Positions 25,660 through 35,947 of a stretch of 64,000 nucleotides of DNA are shown here, one piece after another (position 1 is the first letter of the stretch; every line of letters starts with the position of its first letter). A model generated the notes under the pieces. That model was given only the letters and a program-made list of their open reading frames with translations, was not told the DNA's origin and made no database searches. Source of the DNA: Palsa-504 sp963835775 (lineage in GTDB: Bacteria > Actinomycetota > Actinomycetes > Streptosporangiales > Streptosporangiaceae); contig CAWIHB010000025.1 in assembly GCA_963835775.1 (NCBI GenBank), forward strand, positions 310,001 through 374,000. Direction: 5' to 3'. The position numbers and the translations under genes were made by a program.

Positions 25660-25830
25660 GCGGCGGGCCGGGGAGCTGCTGGCGGAGCTGGCCCGGCAGG
25701 CGCCGCTGCTGCCTGGCGCGGACGTGCTGGCGCTCGTGGACATCGACTCGATGCAGCGCCGCGTCTACGGCAATAAGAAGCAGGGCACGGTGTTCGGGCA
25801 TATCAAGATGCAAAGCAAGACGGTGCGTCG
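25660..25830 (+). mobile_element. IS1380-type transposase remnant
   Basis: About 50 codons resemble the middle of IS1380-family transposases: LLAELARQAPLLPGADVLAL, VDIDSMQRRVYGNKKQGTVF and GHIKMQSK, where intact proteins read VDIDSMQKRVYGHKKQGAAF. The catalytic Asp of the DDE triad lies in this block. Before and after it the sequence has no further transposase similarity, and no terminal inverted repeats were found. The rest of the 470-bp gap between the DUF4232 and MFS genes shows nothing else. Confidence 0.7.
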
Positions 25831-25937
25831 CACCTGCGGCCGGCGCTGCGCTGGAACGGGTTCCAGCCACACTGCGGCCCGCTTCGGGATGACGCCGCTC
25901 CCCGGAGCGAATCGCGGGGAGCGGCCGTAATCCTTGG

Positions 25938-27461
25938 CTAGTCGTCGGCGGAGGGAATCGGGCCCGGCGCGCCGCCGACCCGGAAGATGGCCTCGGCGGG
26001 CTTGGCGATGACCGACAGCGGCGTGGCGATGTCCTCCAGGGACTTGCCCTCCGCGTCGACGGCGAAGAACACCGCGATCAGGCCGCCCACGATCATGGCC
26101 CCGGCACCCAGGAGGTAGCCCCAGTAGAGCTTGTTGGGGTCATTGCCGGTGCCGATCAGGTGGCCGTACAGGTGCGAGCCGAGGAAGCCGAAGCACTGGG
26201 CGATGGCGAAGAACACCGCGATGGCCTTGGCCCGGACCTCCAGCGGGAAGATCTCGCTGACGGTCAGGTAGCCGGCGGACGCGCCGGCCGAGGCGAAGAA
26301 GAAGATAACCGACCAGCAGAGCGTCTGCGTGGTCGCGTTGAGGGTGCCGGCCTTGAACAACTGCGCGGTGATGACCAGCAGGACGCCGGAGATCAGGTAA
26401 GTGCCGGAGATCATCTTGCGGCGGCCGACGGTGTCGAACAGCCGGCCGATGGTCAGCGGCCCGGCCAGGTTCCCGACCGCGAACGCCATGAAGTAGTAGG
26501 CGGTGTCGGTGGGCTTCACGTGGAAGAAGAACTCCAGGACCAGCCCGTAGGTGAAGAAGATCGCGTTGTACAGGAACGACTGGGTGATCATCAGCGCCGC
26601 GCCGAGCACCGACCGGCTCGGGTAGTGGGCGAACAGGGTGCGGAGCAGGGCCAGGTAGCCGATCTGCTCGGTCGGCCTGATCTCCAGTTCCCTGCCCGGG
26701 TCGACCGGCGGCAACTCACCTCTGGTTCTGGACACGTCGGCTTCGATCTCGCCGATGGAGGCTTCGGCCTCTTTCTCCCGGCCGTGCATGATCTGCCAGC
26801 GGGGGCTTTCCGGCAGGTTGCGCCGCACGTAGATGATGACCAGGGCCAGTACCGGGCCGACCACGAAGGCGACGCGCCAGCCGGCGCCGGGTGACAGGTG
26901 GTTCAGGGCGGTCAGGGTGACGATGGTGCCCAGGAACGCGCCCGCCCAATAGGTGCCGTTGACGGCCAGGTCCACCCGGCCTCGGTACCTGGCCGGGATC
27001 ATCTCGTCCACCGCCGAGTTGATCGCTGCGTACTCACCGCCGATGCCCATTCCGGCCACGACCCGGGTGGCGTACAGGAAGATGAACCAGTGGCCGCCGG
27101 CCGGGGTGGCCGCGGTCAGGCCGCTGCCGACCAGGTAGACGCCGAGCGTGATCATGAACAGGTTCTTCCGGCCCAGCTTGTCGGACAGCTGGCCGAAGAA
27201 CAGCGCGCCGATGACCTCGCCGATCAGGTACCAGGTGGCGATGTCGGCCACCGCGCCCGCGGACATGTTCAGCGTGCTCTTGAGAGTCAGGTCCGGGCCG
27301 ACGTTGCTGGCGATCGTGATCTCCAGTCCGTCGAGGATCCAGGCCACGCCGAGCGCCATCACCATCCTGGTGTGGAACTTCGACCATGGAAGCCGGTCGA
27401 TCCTGGCGGGGATCAGGCTGCGGATTCCGTGGCTGCTGGCCGTTTCGGGCGGTGCGGTCAT
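25938..27461 (-). CDS. MFS transporter, metabolite:H+ symporter/sugar-porter type
   Basis: 507 residues from the ATG ending at 27461, with AAGGAGG five bases upstream. Twelve hydrophobic helices and both MFS signature loops are visible: GQLSDKLGRKN after helix 2 and the related RLFDTVGRRK after helix 8. RVVAGMGIGGEYAAINSAVD is the helix-5 motif of the AAHS/SP group (metabolite:H+ symporters and sugar porters, TC 2.A.1.1 and 2.A.1.6). A ~50-residue charged loop (REKEAEASIGEIEADVSR) separates the two halves. The substrate is probably an organic acid, amino acid or sugar. It is divergent from the fumarase genes; a dicarboxylate substrate would fit but is not shown. Confidence 0.88.
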   Translation of the reverse strand: MTAPPETASSHGIRSLIPARIDRLPWSKFHTRMVMALGVAWILDGLEITIASNVGPDLTLKSTLNMSAGAVADIATWYLIGEVIGALFFGQLSDKLGRKNLFMITLGVYLVGSGLTAATPAGGHWFIFLYATRVVAGMGIGGEYAAINSAVDEMIPARYRGRVDLAVNGTYWAGAFLGTIVTLTALNHLSPGAGWRVAFVVGPVLALVIIYVRRNLPESPRWQIMHGREKEAEASIGEIEADVSRTRGELPPVDPGRELEIRPTEQIGYLALLRTLFAHYPSRSVLGAALMITQSFLYNAIFFTYGLVLEFFFHVKPTDTAYYFMAFAVGNLAGPLTIGRLFDTVGRRKMISGTYLISGVLLVITAQLFKAGTLNATTQTLCWSVIFFFASAGASAGYLTVSEIFPLEVRAKAIAVFFAIAQCFGFLGSHLYGHLIGTGNDPNKLYWGYLLGAGAMIVGGLIAVFFAVDAEGKSLEDIATPLSVIAKPAEAIFRVGGAPGPIPSADD

Positions 27462-27600
27462 CACGCCCTCCTTCTCGCGCTAGACACAGGTGGCCAAATC
27501 CCCGTGGCGGCCCGACTACCCGATCGGGGCAGGTAAAACCTGCTGGGCCGGGTGAATTCCGGCGGAAGAAGAACAGCCGTGACCGAGCTCCCGCGCGAGC

Positions 27601-27692
27601 CAAAGGGGCGCGCCGCGGCCTGGACTGAGGAGCGAGGAACGAGCGACGAGGGAAGGGAGCGCCTTAAGGGCGCCCGGAGGCGAGCAGGAAAA
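27601..27692 (+). repeat. Fumarase-locus repeat, copy A
   Basis: The shared order of blocks is CAAAGG, a variable GC block, CCTGGACTGAGGAGCGA, GAGCGACGAGGGAAG, a hairpin, then CCGGAGGCGAGCAGGAAA. The hairpin stem in this copy is GCGCC-TTAAG-GGCGC (27660-27674). The next copy starts 6 bp later, so A and B are nearly tandem. Confidence 0.85.
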
Positions 27693-27698
27693 CGAGCA

Positions 27699-27790
27699 GA
27701 AGGGCGCCGGCGCTGCCTGGACTGAGGAGCGACGAAGGAGCGACGAGGGAAGGGAGCGCCTTGAGGGCGCCCGGAGGCGAGCAGGAAACA
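27699..27790 (+). repeat. Fumarase-locus repeat, copy B
   Basis: Same blocks as copy A (CCTGGACTGAGGAGCGAC, GAGCGACGAGGGAAGGGA, CCGGAGGCGAGCAGGAAA) with hairpin GCGCC-TTGAG-GGCGC. The loop differs from copy A by one base while the stem is identical. Confidence 0.85.
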
Positions 27791-28127
27791 GAGCAGAATT
27801 TACGGCGGCGGCGCCGCAGCTAGGCCGGACGCGGACGGGGGCACCGCGTGCTTAGCACACATCGCGCGGACGGGGGCACCGCGCGGCGCGGCGCCGCCGC
27901 ATAGCGTCACGATACAAGCTTGGTCATACATGTACAAGTCGTGATCAGCAAGACACGTGGTTTGTTTCTGCCGAGCTGCCGCGAATCGCCTTCGTATCCC
28001 GCTGCGTTTGCGCTCTGAGCCTTCGGAATCAGTAGGCATCCGGGGAATCCGCCCCGCGCCGCAGGGCCCGGCCTACGGCCTAAGCTGGACACCAGGGCCC
28101 GGAACATGCCACGGGACTCCCCCCGAG

Positions 28128-28220
28128 TCAAAGGGCGCCGGCGCCGCCTGGACTGAGGAGCGACGGAGGAGCGACGAGGGAAGGAGGCGCCTCAAAGGGC
28201 GCCCGGAGGCGAGAGGAAAA
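28128..28220 (+). repeat. Fumarase-locus repeat, copy C, carrying the class I fumarase ribosome-binding site
   Basis: Same block order, with hairpin GGCGCC-TCAAAG-GGCGCC. Its right end (CGGAGGCGAGAGGAAAATAC) reaches to within 5 bp of the GTG start at 28225 and includes the only Shine-Dalgarno-like sequence (GAGAGG), so the repeat supplies the translation signal of the gene. Confidence 0.85.
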
Positions 28221-28224
28221 TACA

Positions 28225-29858
<1,634 letters not shown>

Positions 29859-29862
<4 letters not shown>

Positions 29863-31391
29863 CAGCCGCGCCAAAGGGCCGCGGCCCGGCCTGGACTGAG
29901 GAGCGAGGGACGAGCGACGAGGGAAGGACGGGCGACGAGGGAAGGACGGGCCTTAAGAGCGGCCCGGAGGCGCAAGGCCAGCAGAGCCCGGAGGCGCAAA
30001 AAAAATACCGTATCGAGCATGACTCGATGGGCGAGGTCGAGGTGCCCGCCGACGCGCTGTGGGGGGCGCAGACCCAGCGGGCCATCGACAACTTCCCGAT
30101 CTCCGGGGAGCCGATCGGCCGGGACCTGATCGGCGCGCTGGGGTGCATCAAGGGCGCCGCGGCCCGGGTCAACGCCGAGCTCGGGGTGATCGACGCGGAC
30201 ATGGCCGACGCGATCCACGACGCGGCCGCCGACGTGGCCCGGGGCCGGTACGACCAGGCGTTCCCGCTGGATGTGTTCCAGACCGGCTCGGGCACCTCGA
30301 GCAACATGAACGCCAACGAGGTCATCGCGACGCTCGCGTCCCGGGCGCTGGGCCGCCCGGTGCACCCGAACGACCACGTGAACGCGTCCCAGTCCTCCAA
30401 CGACGTGTTCCCCTCGGCCATTGCTCTGGCCGCCACCCGGCTGTTCGTGCTGGAGCTCATCCCCGCCCTGGAGCACCTGGCCGGGGTGCTTTCGGTCAAG
30501 GCCGAGGAGTTCGCGGCGGTGGTCAAGGTCGGACGGACCCATCTGATGGACGCCGTGCCGGTGACCCTCGGACAGGAGTTCGGCGGGTACGCGGCGGCCG
30601 TCCGTCATGGGGCCGAACGGATCGTGGCTATCCTCCCCCGCCTCGGTGAGCTGCCCCTGGGCGGGACCGCGGTCGGGACCGGGCTCAACGCGCCGCCCGG
30701 CTTCGCCGCCGGGACGATCACGCGGCTGGCGTCGTCGATGAAGCTGCCGCTGTCCGAGGCGCGGAACCACTTCGAGGCGGCCGGCAGCCGGGACGCGCTG
30801 GTCGAGGCGAGCGGCGTGCTGCGGGTGGTCGCGGTGAGCCTGTACAAGATCAGCAATGACCTGCGCTGGATGGGCTCCGGGCCGCTGGCCGGGCTGGGCG
30901 AGATCGCGATCCCGGATCTGCAGCCGGGCTCGTCGATCATGCCGGGCAAGGTCAACCCGGTCATCTGCGAGGCGGTCGGCCAGGTGTGCACGCAGGTGAT
31001 CGGGAACGACGCGGCGGTGGCGTTCGGCGCGGCAGCGGGGAACTTCGAGCTCAACGTGATGCTGCCGGTGATCGGGCGCAACCTGCTGGCCTCCGGCCGG
31101 CTGCTGGCCGCGGTGGTCCCGCTGCTGGCCGACCGGTGTGTGGCGGGGATCACAGCTTTTGCCGAGCGGATGCGCCGGCTGGCCGAGTCCTCGCCGGTCA
31201 TCGTGACCGCGCTGAACTCCTACATCGGGTACGAGGCGGCGGCCCGGGTGGCGCATGAGGCGCTGGAGACCGGCCAGACCATCAGGTCCGTGGTTCTGGC
31301 GGGCGGCTTCGTCTCACGGGGCGAGATCACGGCGGCCCAGCTAGACGCGGCCCTGGACGTGCTGGCGATGACCGGGGGCAACACAGCGTGA
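29859..31391 (+). CDS. fumC: Class II fumarate hydratase with a repeat-encoded N-terminal extension
   Basis: 510 residues from GTG 29859; without its extension it would be about 462, the usual FumC size. The core begins KKYRIEHDSMGEVEVPADAL and contains the class II signatures TSSNMNANEVIA, VNASQSSNDVFPSA, KVGRTHLMDAVPVTLGQEF and the superfamily motif GSSIMPGKVNPVI with the catalytic loop serine. The first ~48 residues (PAWTEERGTSDEGRTGDEGR and following) are translated from repeat copy D. No ATG, GTG or TTG lies in frame between 29859 and the core before ATG 30027, so the extension is either translated or the start is an unusual internal codon. It is an iron-free fumarase backing up the class I enzyme. 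Confidence 0.95.
29871..29975 (+). repeat. Fumarase-locus repeat, copy D, inside the fumC frame
   Basis: CCTGGACTGAGGAGCGAG, a doubled CGACGAGGGAAGGACGGG block and a right end CCGGAGGCGCAA. The hairpin stem is GGGCC...GGCCC around TTAAGAGC, i.e. both strands of the stem changed together compared with copies A-C. The left GC block changed in parallel (GGGCCGCGGCCC instead of GGGCGCCGGCGC). The whole copy is in frame within fumC. Confidence 0.85.
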
Positions 31392-31467
31392 CACAATCTG
31401 GTGACACTTAATCAATGCTTAGCCGCCCCCCAGAGACCTTTCAGCGATCACCGTGTATGGTCCGCGT

Positions 31468-33555
31468 ATGCACCCTTTGGCGGACAGCGGGCGCGTAATC
31501 GCCGGGCGCTACCGCCTGGAAGCTCCCATCGGCCGCGGTGCCATGGGAGTGGTGTGGCGTGCGCGGGACCAGTTGCTCGACCGCGACGTGGCCCTGAAGG
31601 AAGTCCAGATGGCGGAGACGCTGACTGACGACGAACGGGCCAATGCCTACCAGCGGACGCTGCGCGAGGCCAAGACCGCCGCCCGGCTCAACCACCCGGG
31701 CGTGGTCACCGTCTACGACGTGGCCGAGGACGGCGGGGCCCCGTGGATCGTGATGCAGCTGGTCAGCGCCCAGTCCCTGGATCAGGTGCTGGCCACCTCG
31801 GGGCCGCTGCCGCCGCGCCGGGCCGCCGAGGTGGGGCGGCAGTTGCTGTCCGCGCTGAGCGTGGCGCACGCGGCCGGGGTCATGCACCGGGACGTCAAGC
31901 CGAGCAACGTGCTGCTCGGCCAGGACGACCGGGCGGTGCTGACCGACTTCGGCATCGCTACCTTCCAGGGTGACCCGCGGCTGACCCAGACCGGCATGGT
32001 GATGGGCTCGCCGGGTTTCACCGCGCCGGAGCGGATCCGCGGCGAGGACGCCTCGCCCGCTTCTGACCTGTGGTCGCTCGGGGCGACGCTGTACGCGGCG
32101 GTGGAGGGGCACGGGCCGTTCGAGAAGCGCGGCGGGGCCATCACCACCATGTCCGCCATCATCAACGAGGATGCGCCGGCGGCGCCCAGGGCCGGGGCGT
32201 TCGGCCAGGTGATCAGCGCGCTGCTGCGCCGGGAGCCGGCCGACAGGCCGGACGCGGTCACGGCCGCGCGGATGATCACGGACCTGATGCTGTTGCTGCC
32301 GTCTGGTGCCCCGGGTTCCTCCGGGTACGTGCCCACCTCGCTGTCATCGCGGGCACCGGGCGCGGCCACCCCCACCCCGGACCGGTCCGCACCGGCGCAC
32401 CTGACCATGCCGGAGGCGCCGTTCGGCTCGGGCTCGCCGGGTGCGGTCACCCCGGGAGGGGGCCAGCCGGCCTTGGGCCACACGGCGGCCACCCGGCCGC
32501 AGCCGGTGCTGGGTGCCGGGGCCAGCACGCCGTCCGGTTACGCACCGCCGCCGTCCGCGCCTTCGCCTTCGCCTTCGCCGCCTTGGCCGGCGTCGCCGTC
32601 CCGGCCTGCGGCGCCGCCGCCGGACTTCTCCTCCTGGTATGACCAGTCGCCGCGCTCTGGTCCGGCTGAGCCCTGGTCCGGAGGGGCTTACCAGCCGGGC
32701 GGTGCCGCCGCGCCGGAAGCCGGATCACGGTCCGGGGCCGGGTCGCTGTCCGGGGCCGGATCGCAGGCCGGGCCCGGGTCGCGGTCGGGGGCCGCCTCGT
32801 GGCCGGGGGCCCCTTCGAAGCCGGGGGGCGCGGGGCCGCCGGGCTCGTGGCCGGACTACCAGCCGGGGGCACGGCCGCGGCGGCGGTCGGGCCTGCGGTG
32901 GAAAATCGGGCTGGGGGTGCTGGCCGTGCTGGGCGCGGCCGCCGGTGCCGCCACGATTGTCCTGCTGAATCACAACACGCCGGGCAGCGCCACGGGCGGC
33001 TCGTCGTCCCCTGGTACGACGCTGCCGCCGGCCAGCACCGCCCCGCAGATCGTCAACGCCGTCAACGCCCCGTCCACGGCGCTCCCGGCCGGCTGGACCA
33101 CGCTCGCGCACCAGGCCTCGGGCGGCGAGATCGCGGGCTTCACGATCGGGTACCCGGCCAACTGGACGCCCTCGACCAGCGGTAACCAGACCTACCTGAA
33201 GGATCCTTCGGCCAACGTCAACATCCTCATCGACCTGACGCCGCATACCTACCCGAACGACATGCTCCGGGAAGCGCAGTTCATCAGGAACCAGTCGCTG
33301 GCCCAGAACCGTTTCCCCGGCTACACCCAGCTCGGCCTGGCCTCGACGCCGATCCGGGGCACGAACGGGGCGTACTGGAAGTTCACCTGGGTGTCCAACG
33401 GCACCCCGCAGGAAGCGATCGACCTGGTGTTCGTGCTGCAGACCAAGGCGGGCCCGCAGTCCTACGCGCTGTACATGACCGCGCCGGAAAGCCTGTGGAA
33501 CCAATGGCGGCCCACGTTCGACGAAGAGGCGGAGACCTTCGCGCCGCTGACGTGA
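31468..33555 (+). CDS. Transmembrane Ser/Thr protein kinase (PknB/Hanks type)
   Basis: 695 residues from ATG 31468. The kinase domain spans residues ~14-275: glycine loop IGRGAMGVVW, catalytic Lys in DVALKEV, HRD motif MHRDVKPSNVLL, DFG in LTDFGIATF, activation segment with TQTGMVMGSPGFTAPERIRG. A ~190-residue Pro/Ser/Gly-rich linker follows, with GSRSGAGS-type repeats (32720-32830). A single membrane helix (KIGLGVLAVLGAAAGAATIV, residues ~480-500) leads into a ~190-residue outside domain (GFTIGYPANWTPSTSGNQTY) without PASTA repeats. The ligand is unknown. It is 76 bp after fumC and likely has its own promoter. Confidence 0.93.
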   Translation: MHPLADSGRVIAGRYRLEAPIGRGAMGVVWRARDQLLDRDVALKEVQMAETLTDDERANAYQRTLREAKTAARLNHPGVVTVYDVAEDGGAPWIVMQLVSAQSLDQVLATSGPLPPRRAAEVGRQLLSALSVAHAAGVMHRDVKPSNVLLGQDDRAVLTDFGIATFQGDPRLTQTGMVMGSPGFTAPERIRGEDASPASDLWSLGATLYAAVEGHGPFEKRGGAITTMSAIINEDAPAAPRAGAFGQVISALLRREPADRPDAVTAARMITDLMLLLPSGAPGSSGYVPTSLSSRAPGAATPTPDRSAPAHLTMPEAPFGSGSPGAVTPGGGQPALGHTAATRPQPVLGAGASTPSGYAPPPSAPSPSPSPPWPASPSRPAAPPPDFSSWYDQSPRSGPAEPWSGGAYQPGGAAAPEAGSRSGAGSLSGAGSQAGPGSRSGAASWPGAPSKPGGAGPPGSWPDYQPGARPRRRSGLRWKIGLGVLAVLGAAAGAATIVLLNHNTPGSATGGSSSPGTTLPPASTAPQIVNAVNAPSTALPAGWTTLAHQASGGEIAGFTIGYPANWTPSTSGNQTYLKDPSANVNILIDLTPHTYPNDMLREAQFIRNQSLAQNRFPGYTQLGLASTPIRGTNGAYWKFTWVSNGTPQEAIDLVFVLQTKAGPQSYALYMTAPESLWNQWRPTFDEEAETFAPLT

Positions 33556-33577
33556 GGTTGACGGCCCCCGGGGGTTT

Positions 33578-33625
33578 CCGGGGGTCGCCCCTCGGGAGCG
33601 GGGGGTTCCGGGGGGCGACCCCCGG
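33578..33625. terminator. Bidirectional hairpin between convergent genes
   Basis: CCGGGGGTCGCCCC (33578-33591) is repeated in inverted form as GGGGCGACCCCCGG (33612-33625) around 20 bases that are also GC-rich. It lies between the stop codons of the kinase gene (33555) and the convergent transglycosylase gene (33633), where a shared terminator is expected. Confidence 0.7.
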
Positions 33626-33632
33626 GCCAGCA

Positions 33633-34385
33633 CTAGTACCAGCCGGTGGCCTGCTCGTGGTCCCACGCCGCGCAGGGGGACCCGTAGGTGGACTTGATGT
33701 ACTGCAGGCCCCACCTGATCTGCGTGGCGGCGTTGGTCTGCCAGTCCGGGCCGGCGCTGGCCATCCGCGAGCCGGGCAGCGCCTGCGGGATCCCGTACGC
33801 GCCCGAGCCGGCGTTGTAGGCGGTCACGCTCCAACCGCTCTCGTGCGCCCACAGCGGATCCAGGCAGGAGAACTGGCTCGACGACCAGCCGAACGAGCCC
33901 AGCATGGCCTCGGCGATCTGCTGCGGTGAGCCGGAGGCCACCAGGGTCGCAGTCGGCGCACTGGGCGGCTGGGCGGTGGTCGTGGGCTGGGCGGTGGTCG
34001 TGGGCTGAACGGTGGTCGCGGGCTGAGCGGCCGCGCGGGCCGGTACGACCTTCGCGGCTGGGGCCTTTGCGGCTGGGATCTTTGCCGCTGAGGTCTTTGC
34101 CGCTGCGGCCTGCCAGTGGAAGGCGATGAGCTGCGCGTCCATGTCCCTGATCTGGTAGGCCCGGAGGGCCTGGCTCACGCCGGGGGCCCGGGGCTGGGTG
34201 AGCTGATCCGCGGCGGCCAGGGGCACGCTGCTGGCGCCATGGCCGCCGCCGGCCGGGGGACGTGACGCTCCCTGCGGCCAGGTGGCCGCGGCCGCCGATG
34301 CGGCGGTGGCGACGAAGAACACGCCAGCCACGGCAACGGCGATGGCTTTAGATCGGCTGCAGTGAATTTTCCGGTGCCGTGACAA
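33633..34385 (-). CDS. Secreted transglycosylase-like protein, paralogue 1
   Basis: 250 residues with a TTG start (34385) preceded by AAAGG. A signal peptide (SKAIAVAVAGVFFVATAASA) leads to a repeat-rich linker: KIPAAKAPAAKVVPA and three TTTAQP-like units. The C-terminal ~90 residues are an SLT/lysozyme-like domain: IAEAMLGSFGWSSSQFSCLD, LWAHESGWSVTAYNAGSGAY with the catalytic Glu in HESGW, GIPQALPGSRMASAGPDWQT and IRWGLQYIKSTYGSPCAAWD. This domain cleaves peptidoglycan glycan strands in related proteins. A sister gene 480 bp upstream has the same domain and start context. An A+T-poor ~240-nt leader precedes it. Confidence 0.88.
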   Translation of the reverse strand: MSRHRKIHCSRSKAIAVAVAGVFFVATAASAAAATWPQGASRPPAGGGHGASSVPLAAADQLTQPRAPGVSQALRAYQIRDMDAQLIAFHWQAAAAKTSAAKIPAAKAPAAKVVPARAAAQPATTVQPTTTAQPTTTAQPPSAPTATLVASGSPQQIAEAMLGSFGWSSSQFSCLDPLWAHESGWSVTAYNAGSGAYGIPQALPGSRMASAGPDWQTNAATQIRWGLQYIKSTYGSPCAAWDHEQATGWY

Positions 34386-34861
34386 GGGGACCTTTCGGTG
34401 GTTCGCGTGTCACGCGATCTGCTTCACCCCCGATCGCCCTGCCACCACACGGGCTGGCAGGCATCTGCGCGTGGGACGTGGCGCGGGTCAGGGCGCCGGG
34501 CTGGCTCGAAGCCGCCATCACACGGGCGGGGTGCTGTCGGTTACCTACCATGCCGGACGGCAATGCGCACGGTGACCGAATTCGGCGTGAGGTAGATCAC
34601 CACGGATTGCTCCGCAGTCGGCCGATTGCCGGAAACCGCGTGTTCACCTAAGCATTCGCCGTCAAACGAACGACTCGGCGGCGCCCTATGATGAAACTCA
34701 CACGGATACTCAAACTTCTCATCCGGTTCGATAGCAGGCACCCCCTCTTGCGCAATCCGGCCACTAGCCTGGCCGTGGCGCTATCGAATTTCTCCACATT
34801 CGGTAATAGTGAAATTACACGATGTAGGCATTGCCGGAGGGAAACCGCCGTTTCCGGGCGG
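34386..34861. other. Noncoding gap between the two transglycosylase genes
   Basis: No gene is supported. Reading on the minus strand, the 240 bp before the 34385 start form a G+C-rich leader with several potential stems (GCGTGACACGC near 34410, GCCAGCCCGTGTGGTGGC near 34450). Related cell-wall hydrolase genes of actinomycetes often carry c-di-AMP (ydaO) riboswitches, but the conserved ydaO core is not convincing here. The stretch 34660-34830 is AT-richer and may hold the promoter. Confidence 0.45.
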
Positions 34862-35560
34862 TCAGTAGTACCCGTTCCGCTCCTCGAAAGCCCATGCACC
34901 ACAGGGATTCCCGTATATCGCTTTGATGTAGCCCAGGCCCCATCTGATCTGGGTGGCCGGGTTCGTCTCCCAGTCGGCCCCGGCGCTGGCCATCTTGCTG
35001 CCCGGCAGGGCCTGCGGGATGCCGTAGGCGCCGCTGGCGTTCTCGGCGTCGTACACCCAGCCGCTTTCCCGGTTCCACAGGTCGAGCAGGCAGCCGAAGT
35101 AGGTGGTCGGGCTGAAGCCGAAGCTGCCCATCATGTTGTAGGCGATGGACTGGGCGGTGTTCGGGTCGGGGGGCGCGGAGGTCACGTAGACGATGCCTCC
35201 GGTTCCGCTCCCGGTCCCGGTCCCGGTGCCCGAGCCGCCGGCCGGGTTGGCCGTGGCGACGTCGGCGGGCGAGGCCAGCTTGGGCTTGGCCACCACGGTC
35301 AGCGTCCGGGCCGCGGCGGTCATCGCGATCAGCTGCTCGCGTTCGGCTTCGAGCAGCGCCATGGTGTGGCTGCCCGGCACCGCCTCGACGGCCTCGGCCA
35401 CGCTGAACGCGCCAGAGCCGGGGGCGAATACCCTGGCCCCGACGGCCACGGCGATGACCGCCAGCACGGCGATAACCGTGACCGGAAAGACAATGCCGAC
35501 ACGCCGGATCAGGCCCCGCTTACGCTGATTGCTGCGCGTCCCCGTCCGGTGTCGCGACAA
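34862..35560 (-). CDS. Secreted or anchored transglycosylase-like protein, paralogue 2
   Basis: 232 residues from the TTG ending at 35560, chosen because AAAGGACCGCC precedes it and the first codons (TTG TCG CGA CAC CGG) match the start of paralogue 1. A basic start (RSNQRKRGLIRRVG) and membrane helix (IVFPVTVIAVLAVIAVAVGA) precede a linker with Gly/Thr repeats (GSGTGTGTGSGTGG). The C-terminal lysozyme-like domain is closely related to the sister protein: LWNRESGWVYDAENASGAYG with the Glu in RESGW, IPQALPGSKMASAGADWETN and IRWGLGYIKAIYGNPCGAW. The frame is open for 70 more codons upstream, but these translate tandem CTCCCTCTG-type repeats and have no start signal. Confidence 0.87.
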   Translation of the reverse strand: MSRHRTGTRSNQRKRGLIRRVGIVFPVTVIAVLAVIAVAVGARVFAPGSGAFSVAEAVEAVPGSHTMALLEAEREQLIAMTAAARTLTVVAKPKLASPADVATANPAGGSGTGTGTGSGTGGIVYVTSAPPDPNTAQSIAYNMMGSFGFSPTTYFGCLLDLWNRESGWVYDAENASGAYGIPQALPGSKMASAGADWETNPATQIRWGLGYIKAIYGNPCGAWAFEERNGYY

Positions 35561-35947
35561 GGCGGTCCTTTCTGTGCTCCCTCGCTGTGCTCCCTCTGGG
35601 GGCTCCCTCTGGGGGCTCCCTCTCTGTGCTCCCTTTTCTGGGGCCACGTCCCGCCGGAAAGCAGATGCCGCCTTGACGCTGGCCGGCATTCCCGGTGCGG
35701 GCTGCGCGGTTACCGCCGCGACGCCGACCCGCCGCGCCTGATCCGGTGCGCCTGACGGCCCGCCTCGCACAAGTACCGCTGGCGGTCAACAATGCCAGAA
35801 AGATCACCTAAATGCGCGGCACTTCGGCCAGAAAATCCCGGGGTGCTTTACGGGCATCGGGTTACTGCAATCACGAGACAATAACACCGTTTGTAACCAA
35901 CGCGGATCAGGCCGTCATCGGGCTGCGGCCAGGCTGCACGGCCGCGG
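35561..35947. other. 387-bp noncoding gap with short tandem repeats
   Basis: Nothing coding is supported. Between 35576 and 35632 GGGGGCTCCCTCT and TGTGCTCCCTC units alternate in tandem. The rest (35760-35940) shows no clear structure and probably contains the promoter of the second transglycosylase gene and the ndk 3' region. Confidence 0.5.

Larger units (their letters stand above)
27465..28224. other. 760-bp gap holding three copies of a repeat family
   Basis: No gene is supported between the divergent MFS and class I fumarase genes. Open frames in it merely translate the repeats at 27601-27790 and 28128-28220. An AT-richer stretch (27905-27965, TACAAGCTTGGTCATACATG region) is the most likely place for the fumarase promoter. 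GGACGGGGGCACCGCG occurs twice, at 27832-27847 and 27868-27883. Confidence 0.6.

Noticed and set aside
34386..34640. Possible c-di-AMP (ydaO) riboswitch before the first transglycosylase gene
   Set aside because: A GGGGGTGAA segment is present, but the conserved downstream core (CCGAATCC-x-CAGCTAACC type) is not found; not enough for a call without a covariance search.
35571..35770. N-terminal extension of the second transglycosylase protein (70 codons)
   Set aside because: The codons translate short tandem repeats; a TTG with a good ribosome-binding site and matching context in the paralogue lies at 35560.
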